This document shows positions 37,064-45,693 of a stretch of DNA of 64,000 nucleotides, in pieces (the first letter of the stretch is position 1; each line of letters starts with the position of its first letter). The notes below the pieces were generated by a model, which saw only the letters and a list, made by a program, of their open reading frames with translations, was not told the DNA's origin and did not search any database. The position numbers and the translations under genes were made by a program. Origin of the DNA: Psychroserpens sp. SPM9 (lineage in GTDB: Bacteria > Bacteroidota > Bacteroidia > Flavobacteriales > Flavobacteriaceae); assembly GCF_025153525.1 (NCBI RefSeq), contig NZ_JANZNR010000003.1, positions 186,001 through 250,000 of the forward strand, read 5' to 3'.

Positions 37064-37074
37064 AACCAAAGCAT

Positions 37075-38568
37075 ATGAAATTGATCAAACCTAATTTATA
37101 CATGCTTTTATTGTTTGCGATAATGAGTTGTACTAAAAAAGAAACCGCTTTAATGGTAGAAGTTTATGAAACGTCTGCCAGTGGAAATCAACTGACAAAA
37201 ATTAAAGAGTTTCCTTCCGAATCAAATGGCGATACGATAACATTAATTCCTGAGAAAACGTTTCAGAAAATTACTGGAATAGGAGGCTCGTTTACCGAAT
37301 CTTCAGCTTATTTGTTGAATAAACTTAGTAAAGCTAATAGAGAAAAAGTACTTGAAGCTTATTTTGGCGAATCTGGTGCACGCTATTCTTTAACCAGAAC
37401 ACATATAGCGTCTTGCGATTTCTCATTAACTAATTATACCTATGCACCTGTTGAAGGTGATGTTGAAATCAATAACTTTTCTATTGAGGAAGATCGTGAT
37501 GATTTGATTCCCATGATTAAAGAGGCTATGGCGATATCGAAAGACGGATTTGGTATTGTGGCGTCACCTTGGACAGCTCCACCTTGGATGAAAGATAATA
37601 AAGCCTATGTCGGCGGAAAATTACTACCTGAATACTACGAAGCTTTTGCAACCTATTTTTCTAAATACTTAGAAGCTTACAAAGCTGAAGGTATTGATAT
37701 CTGGGGATTAACTCCTGTTAATGAACCTCACGGAAATGGGAATAACTGGGAAAGTATGCATTTTTCTCCGGAAGAAGAAACCGATTTTGTTCAAAACCAC
37801 TTAGGCCCGAAGTTAGAGTCTGACGGATTTGGAGACGTCAAGATTCTTGGATATGATCAAAATAGAGCGGGTTTAAAAGAATGGGTCGATGAAATGTTTA
37901 AAGATGAAGCCTCATCAAAATATTTTGCAGGAACAGCGATTCACTGGTATGAAAGCACTTATGATTATTTTCCAGAAGATTTGCAATATGCACATCATAA
38001 AGCACCTGATAAATATCTCATAGAAACTGAAGGCTGTGTCGATTCTGAAATTCCAAAATGGCAAGACGATGCTTGGTATTGGTCAAAAGAAGCTACAGAT
38101 TGGGGATGGGATTGGGCGCCTGATGAACAAAAACATTTACATCCAAAATATGCGCCTGTAAATAGGTATGCAAGAGATATTATTGGTTGCCTTAATAATT
38201 GGGTCGATGGCTGGATTGACTGGAACATGGTTTTAGACAAGCAAGGAGGACCAAACTGGTTTGAAAACTGGTGTGTTGCTCCAGTGATTGTAGATCCTGA
38301 TAATGATGAGGTTTATTTTACACCAATCTATTATACCATGTCACATTTTAGTCGCTATATACGACCAAACGCAATGATTATAGACGTTCAAAATACTAAC
38401 GATGCATTAATGGTTACTGCTGCTAAAAATCCTGATGGATCAATTGCAGTTGTTGTATTTAACGAAGGAAAAACGGCTCAAAACTTTACATTAAACTTGA
38501 AAGGGCTAACAACGAATATCAGCGTTGGAGCGCAAACTATTCAAACGATAGTATTACCAGCAAAATAG
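37075..38568 (+). CDS. GH30 beta-1,6-glucanase or beta-glucosidase, lipoprotein
   Basis: A 497-residue lipoprotein (Cys19 in IMSCTKK) with the GH30 TIM barrel and C-terminal beta-sandwich. Conserved blocks include GIGGSFTESSAYLL, ASPWTAPPWMK, TPVNEPHG (acid/base Glu217), HWYEST and ETEGC (nucleophile Glu319). In laminarin loci of marine Flavobacteriia this family removes or cuts beta-1,6-linked glucose branches, which GH16 and GH17 cannot do. The subfamily (GH30_1 or GH30_3) is not certain. Confidence 0.9.
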   Translation: MKLIKPNLYMLLLFAIMSCTKKETALMVEVYETSASGNQLTKIKEFPSESNGDTITLIPEKTFQKITGIGGSFTESSAYLLNKLSKANREKVLEAYFGESGARYSLTRTHIASCDFSLTNYTYAPVEGDVEINNFSIEEDRDDLIPMIKEAMAISKDGFGIVASPWTAPPWMKDNKAYVGGKLLPEYYEAFATYFSKYLEAYKAEGIDIWGLTPVNEPHGNGNNWESMHFSPEEETDFVQNHLGPKLESDGFGDVKILGYDQNRAGLKEWVDEMFKDEASSKYFAGTAIHWYESTYDYFPEDLQYAHHKAPDKYLIETEGCVDSEIPKWQDDAWYWSKEATDWGWDWAPDEQKHLHPKYAPVNRYARDIIGCLNNWVDGWIDWNMVLDKQGGPNWFENWCVAPVIVDPDNDEVYFTPIYYTMSHFSRYIRPNAMIIDVQNTNDALMVTAAKNPDGSIAVVVFNEGKTAQNFTLNLKGLTTNISVGAQTIQTIVLPAK

Positions 38569-38588
38569 AGTTTTAAAACAAACTAATT

Positions 38589-40061
38589 ATGTCAAACATA
38601 ACACCTTCTCTGAAAGTTCCAATGGGCCAGAAAGTCGCCTTTGGTTTTGGAATGCTTGCCAATCAAATGTTCCCTGCAATCATTAGTATATTTATTGTAG
38701 TGCTGGTGCAGAGTCTAGGCTTTCCTGGTTGGATGTGGGGTGTTGTTTCGTTGGTTCCAAGACTTTTTGATGCTATTACAGATCCTATTATGGGTTATAT
38801 TTCTGATAATACGAGATCACGTTGGGGCAGACGAAGACAGTATGTCTTTTTAGGTGCCATTATCATGGGTATATCCTTTATAATCATGTGGCAATTATTT
38901 AAAGATAATTCTATTGATTATAATTTTTACTACTTCCTTTTTTGGTCATTAGTATTTTATTTAGGACTCACAATTTTTAGCGTGCCTTATGTAGCGATGG
39001 GTTATGAAATGAGTGATGATTTTCATGAGCGTACGAATATTATGGCAGTTGCTCAGTTTATCGGACAATGGGCTTGGGTAATTGCTCCGTGGTTTTGGAT
39101 TTTAATGGACGATAAAGACTGGTTTCCATCTAGTGAAGTTGCCGTTAGAGAATTAGCCATTTGGGTGGCAATTGTTTGTATGATTTTAGCGATGACACCT
39201 GCAATATTTATAAAAGGAAAATCTACTTTAAATGAAGATTATGAAGATGTCACGTTTAAAAATATATTGAAAAAGTTACGTACAATCTTTGTTGTAAACT
39301 TTAAAGAGGCTTTAAAAATGAAGCCTTTTAGAAAATTGTGTATCGCCACTTTTTTAGTCTTTAATGCTTTTAATACTGTAGCAGCATTCACGTATTTTAT
39401 AATTGTATACTATTTGTTTGATGGTGTTACAGGTCCAGATGGCGCCTGGTGGTGGCCAACATTGTTCGGAAGCGTAGGCGCCTTAGTGACTTCCTTTTTG
39501 GTGATTCCTGTAGTCACTAAAATGTCAAAGACACTCGGGAAAAAGAAAGCATTTATAGTGTCACAATCTATCTCTATAGTAGGCTATATTATGCTTTGGT
39601 TTTTATTTATTCCTGGTAAACCTTATATGTTTTTAATTGCCCTTCCGTTTTTCTCATTTGGAATTGGAGGCTTGTTTACGTTAATGATGTCAATGACAGC
39701 AGATGTTATTGATTTAGATGAATTAAATACAGGAAAACGACGTGAAGGTATTTTTGGAGCTATTTATTGGTGGATGGTAAAATTTGGCTTTGGTATTGCT
39801 GGTGGATTGACCGGACTTATTTTTTCAATCATCGGATTTGAGTCAGGCGCAGCGACGCAAACTGAAGAAGCGTTAACCGGACTAAGATTGTTCTTCTCTG
39901 GCTTGCCAATTCTTGGCACTTTAATAGCCATTTATGTCATGAGTGATTATGATATTACCGAAGCGCGTGCTGGAGAAATTCGTGCCGAATTAGATAAACG
40001 TAAAGCTATTGAAGCGAAGCGTAACGCTTCTAATTCACAAGAAACTATTGAAATAGATTAA
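38589..40061 (+). CDS. GPH-family sugar:cation symporter
   Basis: A 490-residue, 12-helix MFS-fold protein of the glycoside-pentoside-hexuronide family: FDAITDPIMGYISDNTRSRWGRRRQY in helix 2 and loop, and FSIPY-like FSVPYVAMGYEMS in helix 4. A long insertion around residues 145-185 is rich in Trp. It should import di- or oligosaccharides across the inner membrane with Na+ or H+. It lies between periplasmic and cytoplasmic beta-glucan enzymes in the same operon, so laminaribiose or laminari-oligosaccharides are the likely cargo. Confidence 0.88.
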   Translation: MSNITPSLKVPMGQKVAFGFGMLANQMFPAIISIFIVVLVQSLGFPGWMWGVVSLVPRLFDAITDPIMGYISDNTRSRWGRRRQYVFLGAIIMGISFIIMWQLFKDNSIDYNFYYFLFWSLVFYLGLTIFSVPYVAMGYEMSDDFHERTNIMAVAQFIGQWAWVIAPWFWILMDDKDWFPSSEVAVRELAIWVAIVCMILAMTPAIFIKGKSTLNEDYEDVTFKNILKKLRTIFVVNFKEALKMKPFRKLCIATFLVFNAFNTVAAFTYFIIVYYLFDGVTGPDGAWWWPTLFGSVGALVTSFLVIPVVTKMSKTLGKKKAFIVSQSISIVGYIMLWFLFIPGKPYMFLIALPFFSFGIGGLFTLMMSMTADVIDLDELNTGKRREGIFGAIYWWMVKFGFGIAGGLTGLIFSIIGFESGAATQTEEALTGLRLFFSGLPILGTLIAIYVMSDYDITEARAGEIRAELDKRKAIEAKRNASNSQETIEID

Positions 40062-40083
40062 ACATCAAATAAAACAGAATATA

Positions 40084-40968
40084 ATGTCGGTTAGAGCTGG
40101 TAAAGTAATGGCGTTGGCAGGAGTAGATCTTGCCAATAAATCTAAAGAAGATTTACAAAAAACGTTCAAAACAATATTTAATAATGGGATGCATGGACTG
40201 TGTTTTAGTCCGTATGAAGAGGGACAGTCTGCTGGTGATCAAATTTCAGAAGCACAAATACGCCGACGTATGGAAATTATTAAACCCTATACAAAATGGA
40301 TTCGCACCTTTTCATGTACCGATGGCAACGAACTCATTCCCCGAATCGCTCACGAATATGGTATCAAAACTTTAGTTGGTGCCTGGTTAGGTGATGACGC
40401 TGAAATTAATACACGTGAAATCGCAGGTCTTATTCAATTAGCAAAAGAGGGTTTTGTCAATATCGCTGCTGTGGGTAATGAAGTCATGTATCGTGGTGAT
40501 TTAACTGAAGATGAGTTATTAAACTTTATGCATCAAGTTAAGCAGGAAATTCCAGAAATTCCAATGGGATATGTAGATGCCTATTATGAGTTTACTGAAA
40601 GACCTAAAATTACTGAAGCATGTGATATCATATTAGCCAATTGCTATCCGTTTTGGGAAGGTTGCCCTCTAGAGTATTCTTTATTGTATATGAAGGAAAT
40701 GTTTGCACAAGCAAAACTGGCTGCCAACGGAAAACAAGTTATTGTAACTGAAACAGGTTGGCCAAATTCTGGATCAAGTTTTGAAGGTGCGCATCCATCG
40801 TTTGAGAATGCCATAAAGTACTTTATAAATGCACAACAATGGTCTAAAGAAGATCAAATTGAGATGTTTTATTTTTCTTCCTTTGATGAGTCATGGAAAG
40901 TTGGAGCCGAAGGCGATGTAGGTGCTTATTGGGGACTTTGGGATAAAAATGAAACCTTGAAATTTTAA
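40084..40968 (+). CDS. Cytoplasmic GH17 beta-1,3-glucanase-type enzyme
   Basis: A 294-residue GH17 TIM barrel with no export signal: it begins directly MSVRAGKVMALAGVDLANKS. Acid/base Glu133 lies in AVGNEVMYR and nucleophile Glu223 in VTETGWP. GH17 enzymes are normally exported, so the absence of a signal, together with a signal-less phosphorylase and a GPH symporter in the same operon, points to degradation of imported laminari-oligosaccharides inside the cell. It is the last gene of this operon; 207 bases follow before the next gene. Confidence 0.88.
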   Translation: MSVRAGKVMALAGVDLANKSKEDLQKTFKTIFNNGMHGLCFSPYEEGQSAGDQISEAQIRRRMEIIKPYTKWIRTFSCTDGNELIPRIAHEYGIKTLVGAWLGDDAEINTREIAGLIQLAKEGFVNIAAVGNEVMYRGDLTEDELLNFMHQVKQEIPEIPMGYVDAYYEFTERPKITEACDIILANCYPFWEGCPLEYSLLYMKEMFAQAKLAANGKQVIVTETGWPNSGSSFEGAHPSFENAIKYFINAQQWSKEDQIEMFYFSSFDESWKVGAEGDVGAYWGLWDKNETLKF

Positions 40969-41050
40969 TTAAAAAGGTATAAGATCACGTGTAAACCCAG
41001 TTGTAGTAAGCTTTTTAGAACTTTTTTTGAAACAGAAAAAAAATTCGTTT

Positions 41051-41107
41051 GTATGCTTTTTGTAGTGGTGGTTTTTTAGGGCGTTTTACGGTTGCACCTT
41101 ATATTTA
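41051..41107 (+). promoter_or_regulatory. Candidate regulated promoter of the T9SS protein gene
   Basis: GTATG-C-T5-GTAGTGG (41051-41068) matches the block before susC at 17 of 18 positions. Exactly 31 bases after it lies TATATTTA (41100-41107), a near match to the -7 consensus, again the same spacing as at susC. The gene starts 68 bases downstream. This suggests that the two units are co-regulated. Confidence 0.5.
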
Positions 41108-41175
41108 TCAATACTGTAATTCAGACTACTAATAATTCAGAATAATTTAAATAACTAATATAAAAACAACAGATT

Positions 41176-42093
41176 ATGAAAAAAAAATACATGTTTATTG
41201 CATTGATTGTTTTGGCTTTATTACCTGCCAATGCCCAAACTAATATTAATTTTGATGCCACAAGTTTTAGTCCAGATCCAGCAGGAACGGGTCTGGCATT
41301 TATGAATGTAGCTAACTTACCTGCACCAGACGGTGATGGTGCTTTTCAATTTGGTTCAGGTTGGGGAATTGCAGATTTAATAGCTATTTTAGACACAGGT
41401 TCAAATACGGTAACCTTAAAGCCAAACCGAATTGGCGATCCAGCCGAATACTGGCAAGGTGACGGCACCCAATTAAGAGGTAACAAAATAATGGATGCCA
41501 ACCATTATATTGAAGATGCCACGCTCAACGGAACTTCTTTTACCTTTAATGCTTCGGTTGTTTCAAACACCTTGAACAATACAGGTATTGCACCTTACGA
41601 TTTTAGCTTTACTGCATTTATTAAAGTATTTGCTGCCGATTTTAGTTCGGTGTTAGCTTCAGATATAATCGATTTAAGATCAACTTCAGGAGATTTCACT
41701 CTAACAATGGACGCCACTGGATTTACATCTGGAGAACATATTCAATATGGCTTTCAAATGATTGGACCTAATATTAATCTTGATATGAGTTTTGATGCGG
41801 CCTATGATAATTTAGGAAGTATAGTCGTAGCTCCAGCAACATTAAATGTGGAAGAGTTTTCTACTAATGAATTTTCAGTGTTTCCTAATCCGACAGCCAG
41901 CAGCTGGATGGTTAAAGCAACTCAAGATATAAGTTCAATTCAGGTTTTTGACGTATTAGGAAAGCAAGTACTTACGATGAAAACATCAGGTAATAATGTA
42001 GAAATTGATGCTTCTAATTTAATTTCAGGAGTGTATTTCGCAAAAATAAGTTCTGATAAAGGCACTAAAACAATAAAGCTAATTAAGAGGTAG
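41176..42093 (+). CDS. T9SS-exported protein of unknown function, probable glycan-binding
   Basis: A 305-residue protein with a signal peptide (ending PANAQT), a beta-rich domain (about 22-215) not recognised here, and a type A type IX secretion tail (about 228-305: FSVFPNPTASSW, VFDVLGKQV, ASNLISGVYFAKI, KTIKLIKR). It is therefore secreted or attached at the cell surface. No catalytic motif is visible. Its promoter block matches that of susC and it lies inside the laminarin-type locus, so carbohydrate binding is a fair but unproven guess. A strong terminator follows. Confidence 0.8.
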   Translation: MKKKYMFIALIVLALLPANAQTNINFDATSFSPDPAGTGLAFMNVANLPAPDGDGAFQFGSGWGIADLIAILDTGSNTVTLKPNRIGDPAEYWQGDGTQLRGNKIMDANHYIEDATLNGTSFTFNASVVSNTLNNTGIAPYDFSFTAFIKVFAADFSSVLASDIIDLRSTSGDFTLTMDATGFTSGEHIQYGFQMIGPNINLDMSFDAAYDNLGSIVVAPATLNVEEFSTNEFSVFPNPTASSWMVKATQDISSIQVFDVLGKQVLTMKTSGNNVEIDASNLISGVYFAKISSDKGTKTIKLIKR

Positions 42094-42117
42094 TCGATAA
42101 CTAACTAATAGCTCTCT

Positions 42118-42152
42118 GAGCCGCATTTGTTTATCATCTTGCGGCTCTTTTT
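42118..42152 (+). terminator. Rho-independent terminator after the T9SS protein gene
   Basis: The arms GAGCCGCA (42118-42125) and TGCGGCTC (42140-42147) pair perfectly and are followed by five Ts. It ends the T9SS gene and isolates the LacI-type regulator gene. Confidence 0.85.
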
Positions 42153-42268
42153 CAATACTAAAATTGAACATCAGACTATAAAATTTATTAAAAACTAAGT
42201 TGACACTTTCAATTCCTGATAAAAGAATGTAATTTTATAAACCTATACGCTTTTTATATTTAACAATT

Positions 42269-43276
42269 ATGGTCACACTAAAACATCTTGCAGAACAATT
42301 AAACGTATCGGTATCTACAGTTTCTAAAGCTTTACACGATAGTGACGAGATTAGTCCTGATACTATTGAGCGTGTAAAAGCCTTAGCTAAGTTTTTAAAT
42401 TATAAGCCAAATCAACTGGCAGTTAGTTTAAAAAATAGTAAAACAAATACCATTGGTGTTATTATACCTAATATATTAAACCACTTTTTTGCGAAGGCGT
42501 TATTTGCTATTGAACAAGAGGCGAATAAACAAGGCTATAATATTATCACCTGTTTGTCAAACGAATTGTATGCTAAAGAAGTCAATAGTCTTCAACTTTT
42601 ATCTAACGGAAGTGTTGATGGGTTTATCATGTCTATTGCTGAAGAAACCCAAATTTCAAATAACTTAGACCATATTGAAGCGATATTAAAACAACATGTG
42701 CCTATTGTATTATTTGATAGAGTTTCAGAAAAGATTACAACTGATAAAGTGATTATTGATGATTTTGATGCAGCTTATCAGGCAACCAATCACCTTCTTT
42801 CCGAAGGAAGAAAACATATCGTTCTTATTAGTAATATAGATGAATTGAGTGTTGGTAAATTAAGAACAAACGGTTATCATGAAGCCCTTAAAGAAGCCAA
42901 GAATTATGATTCAGAGCCTTTGGTGATTGCGATTAAACGAGATGGTTCAATCGAAGCAGAAATTGAAAAACTTTTTAAAGATCATGCAGCAATTGATGGC
43001 ATCATAGCTATTGATAATACCTCAGGAGTTGTGGCGCTTCACAAAGCATTAAAACTCAATTATAAGGTACCAGAAGATTTGTCTATTATCGGATTTTCTG
43101 ATGAAAATGTGCTTCAGTTTACCGACCCTAAATTGTCTACTATTTCTCAGCACACTATTGATGTAGGAAAGGCTTCGGTTGAATTATTAATAAATCGTTT
43201 GCAAAATAAATCAGAAACCAGTACAGAAATAAAGACCATAAAAGCGCAACTTCAATTGCGAGGAACTACGAAATAA
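42269..43276 (+). CDS. LacI-family transcriptional regulator
   Basis: A 335-residue LacI/GalR-type protein: N-terminal helix-turn-helix (about 1-25, LKHLAEQLNVSVSTVSKAL), hinge helix with YKPNQLAVSLK (about 49-60) and a periplasmic-binding-like sugar-sensing domain (about 62-330). In Flavobacteriia such regulators sit beside glucan loci and sense intracellular sugars, so it could link the cytoplasmic products of the GPH/phosphorylase route to transcription. No classic CG-centred LacI operator was found in the nearby intergenic regions. It has its own transcription unit. Confidence 0.92.
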   Translation: MVTLKHLAEQLNVSVSTVSKALHDSDEISPDTIERVKALAKFLNYKPNQLAVSLKNSKTNTIGVIIPNILNHFFAKALFAIEQEANKQGYNIITCLSNELYAKEVNSLQLLSNGSVDGFIMSIAEETQISNNLDHIEAILKQHVPIVLFDRVSEKITTDKVIIDDFDAAYQATNHLLSEGRKHIVLISNIDELSVGKLRTNGYHEALKEAKNYDSEPLVIAIKRDGSIEAEIEKLFKDHAAIDGIIAIDNTSGVVALHKALKLNYKVPEDLSIIGFSDENVLQFTDPKLSTISQHTIDVGKASVELLINRLQNKSETSTEIKTIKAQLQLRGTTK

Positions 43277-43340
43277 AGCCTATAGCGTGTTTTGTAATCA
43301 CCGTTATTTTAAATTATAGGTAACAAAGCACTCTCTTCAT

Positions 43341-43925
43341 ATGGAAGACCTAAATGAAACGTATTGGGATAATCGTTATGCATCACATGACAATCCTTGG
43401 GATTTAGGTGTTGTGTCGCCACCAATTAAAGCGTACATAGATCAGCTTACTGATACATTTTTACGAATCTTGATTCCTGGAGGCGGAAACTCCTACGAAG
43501 CCGAATATCTGTTTCATAAGGGTTTTACAAATGTCTATGTGGTTGATGTTTCTAAAACCGCATTGAATAATATCAAGTCTAGAGTGGCAGATTTTCCCGA
43601 TACTCAGCTAATTCATGCCGACTTTTTTGAATTGGATATGAGTTTTGATATCATCATTGAACAGACTTTTTTTTGTGCTTTGAATCCCAAGTTCCGAACG
43701 GCTTATGTTGAAAAAACATCCAGTCTTCTCACTCCTAAAGGCATACTGGTTGGTGTGTTGTTTAATAGTCCGTTAAATAATGATCAACCACCTTTTGGAG
43801 GTCATAAGGCTTTGTATAAGCATTTGTTTGAAGAAGCATTTGATATTCAAATTATGGATGATTGTTACAATTCTATCCCAGCACGTCAAGGTAAAGAGCT
43901 CTTTTTCAAAGTTGTAAAAAAATAA
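43341..43925 (+). CDS. TPMT-like SAM-dependent methyltransferase
   Basis: A 194-residue class I methyltransferase of the thiopurine S-methyltransferase type. WDNRYASHDNPWDLG at the start, the SAM-binding ILIPGGGNSYEAEYL, VVDVSKTAL and HADFFEL are the family blocks, followed by EQTFFCAL. The substrate in bacteria is generally unknown; detoxification of thiols, selenium or other small molecules has been proposed for relatives. It has no functional link to the neighbouring sugar genes. Confidence 0.82.
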   Translation: MEDLNETYWDNRYASHDNPWDLGVVSPPIKAYIDQLTDTFLRILIPGGGNSYEAEYLFHKGFTNVYVVDVSKTALNNIKSRVADFPDTQLIHADFFELDMSFDIIIEQTFFCALNPKFRTAYVEKTSSLLTPKGILVGVLFNSPLNNDQPPFGGHKALYKHLFEEAFDIQIMDDCYNSIPARQGKELFFKVVKK

Positions 43926-44015
43926 ATTTTGTTTTTTTTCGTTAAAATGGACAACGTGATGTAACATTTTTAGGATGTTGACGTCCTATAGATGTCAATC
44001 AAAACAAAAATCATC

Positions 44016-44351
44016 ATGAGACAAGATAATCAACTTTTAGTTTTAACGCATTTGAGTCAGTTGCTCACGTTTGTTACTGGGTTTGGCGGACTCATAGTGC
44101 CGTTAGTTATATGGGTAACTCAAAAGCAAAATGTCTATAAAATGGACGAGCAAGGAAAGCATATTGTTAACTTTCAATTGAGTATGCTTATTTATAGTAT
44201 TATTTGTATTCCTTTAGTATTTGTGCTTGTTGGTATTTTCGGATTAATAGCATTATGTCTTTTATCCTTTATATATCCAATTATAAATGCTATAAAAGCA
44301 AGTCACGGCGAATCACCAAGATATCCTTTATCTCTTAATTTTATTAGTTAG
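44016..44351 (+). CDS. DUF4870-type small membrane protein
   Basis: A 111-residue protein from ATG 44016. An in-frame ATG at 43992 adds eight residues not typical of the family, whose members begin close to MRQDNQLLVLTHLSQLL. Two or three hydrophobic helices are visible (GFGGLIVPLVIW, then the C-terminal half), with a short cytoplasmic HIVNFQLS segment between, as in DUF4870/Tic20-like proteins. No function is established. The gene converges on dnaN and shares its terminator. Confidence 0.75.
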   Translation: MRQDNQLLVLTHLSQLLTFVTGFGGLIVPLVIWVTQKQNVYKMDEQGKHIVNFQLSMLIYSIICIPLVFVLVGIFGLIALCLLSFIYPIINAIKASHGESPRYPLSLNFIS

Positions 44352-44376
44352 TTATTTTTATTAGAAGAGGTAAATG

Positions 44377-44406
44377 AAAACGCTCACTTTTTTAAGTGAG
44401 CGTTTT
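44377..44406. terminator. Bidirectional terminator between DUF4870 gene and dnaN
   Basis: AAAACGCTCACTT (44377-44389) and AAGTGAGCGTTTT (44394-44406) are perfect 13-base arms around a four-base loop, with a T-run on the plus strand and an A-run on the left side. It can end transcription of both converging genes. Confidence 0.88.
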
Positions 44407-44434
44407 TTATGATTATTATGTAGGAGGTTTTCTG

Positions 44435-45553
44435 TTAGTTGTTTAACATTACAGGCATCACAAGCATGGTCACGTGTTCACCTTCATCTAAACCATCAAT
44501 TGGAGTTAAGATTCCGGCTCTGTTTGGCAAGCTCATTTCTAATTGTACCTGATCGGCATTTAGATTGTTTAACATTTCAGTTAAAAAACGAGAGTTAAAT
44601 CCAATTTGCATATCGTCGCCTTGGTAATCACAAGTTAAACGCTCTTCAGCTTTATTAGAATAGTCGATGTCTTCCGCAGAAATATTTAATTCGGCACCCG
44701 CAATTTTTAAACGAATCTGATGTGTGGTCTTATTTGAAAAGATACTCACACGACGCACAGAATTTAAAAACTGTGTTCTGTCAATATTTAATTTATTCGG
44801 ATTTTCTTTCGGAATAACAGCCTCGTAATTAGGATATTTTCCGTCGATTAAGCGACATATTAATACAGAGTTTTCAAAAGTAAACTTAGCATTAGAATCA
44901 TTGTATTCTATGGTTACAGCATCATCATTAGCAGCTAAAATTCCTTTTAATAAATTTAAAGGTTTCTTTGGCATAATAAATTCTGCCACCTGATCGGCTT
45001 TTACGTCTTCACGAGTATATTTTACCAATTTGTGAGCATCAGTTGCTACAAAAGTTAAACCTTGTGTCGAAAACTGAAAAAATACACCACTCATTACCGG
45101 ACGTAAATCATCGTTTCCAGCAGCAAAAATCGTTTTGCTAATCGCTGTTGCTAAAATATCGCCAGCAATTGTAGTTGTACTTGGATTATCTAATTCTACA
45201 GCACTAGGAAATTCTGCACCATCAGCATACGCTAAGGCATATTTACCATGATTAGAGCTAATTTCTACAGTGTTATTTTCTTCAACAACAAAAGTTAAAG
45301 GTTGCTCTGGGAATGTCTTTAATGTATCTAATAATAAACGTGCAGGTAAAGCGATACTCCCATCGTTATCACTTTCAACATCTAGGGTTGAAGACATGGT
45401 AGTTTCTAGATCACTTGCCGAAACAGTTAACTTAGAGTCTTTTAACTCGAATAAGAAATTATCTAAAATAGGCAAGGTGTTTGAACTGTTGATTACACCA
45501 CCTAACACTTGTAATTGTTTAAGTAAATATGTACTGGATACTATAAATTTCAT
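44435..45553 (-). CDS. dnaN: DNA polymerase III beta sliding clamp
   Basis: A 372-residue beta clamp. The start at 45553 gives MKFIVSSTYLLKQLQVLGG, the standard clamp N-terminus; an upstream in-frame start adds 13 residues overlapping the predicted leader and was rejected. The three clamp domains are complete, and the C-terminal block ends VTMLVMPVMLNN, close to the usual M-P-M/R-L ending. It tethers polymerase III to DNA. A perfect TATATTTG -7 box and a 6-base-arm inverted repeat lie just upstream. Confidence 0.97.
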   Translation of the reverse strand: MKFIVSSTYLLKQLQVLGGVINSSNTLPILDNFLFELKDSKLTVSASDLETTMSSTLDVESDNDGSIALPARLLLDTLKTFPEQPLTFVVEENNTVEISSNHGKYALAYADGAEFPSAVELDNPSTTTIAGDILATAISKTIFAAGNDDLRPVMSGVFFQFSTQGLTFVATDAHKLVKYTREDVKADQVAEFIMPKKPLNLLKGILAANDDAVTIEYNDSNAKFTFENSVLICRLIDGKYPNYEAVIPKENPNKLNIDRTQFLNSVRRVSIFSNKTTHQIRLKIAGAELNISAEDIDYSNKAEERLTCDYQGDDMQIGFNSRFLTEMLNNLNADQVQLEMSLPNRAGILTPIDGLDEGEHVTMLVMPVMLNN

Positions 45554-45582
45554 CTCTATTCTTAATTGGTTTTTATAAACGA

Positions 45583-45600
45583 GACGCACCAAATTGCGTC
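45583..45600. promoter_or_regulatory. Inverted repeat at the predicted 5' end of the dnaN transcript
   Basis: GACGCA (45583-45588) and TGCGTC (45595-45600) pair perfectly around six bases. The repeat lies directly downstream of the -7 box, so it covers the expected start site and early leader. It may be an operator or a 5' hairpin. Confidence 0.4.
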
Positions 45601-45603
45601 CTA

Positions 45604-45611
45604 CAAATATA
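45604..45611 (-). promoter_or_regulatory. -7 promoter box of dnaN
   Basis: Read on the minus strand the eight bases are TATATTTG, a perfect match to the flavobacterial TAnnTTTG box, 51 bases upstream of the dnaN start codon. A TTG lies 24 bases further upstream, slightly beyond the usual spacing. Confidence 0.55.
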
Positions 45612-45693
45612 TCTTAAAGGGATTGTTTTATAAAACAAACTTATTAACATTTATTCTTATGAAAAGAAGCCGCTTTTTTATAAGGTTTCAGTA

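Noticed and set aside
42093-42269. Search for a classic CG-centred LacI-type operator near the LacI gene and other promoters
   Set aside because: No convincing CG-centred palindrome was found; the palindromes seen have other centres and were not assigned to this protein.
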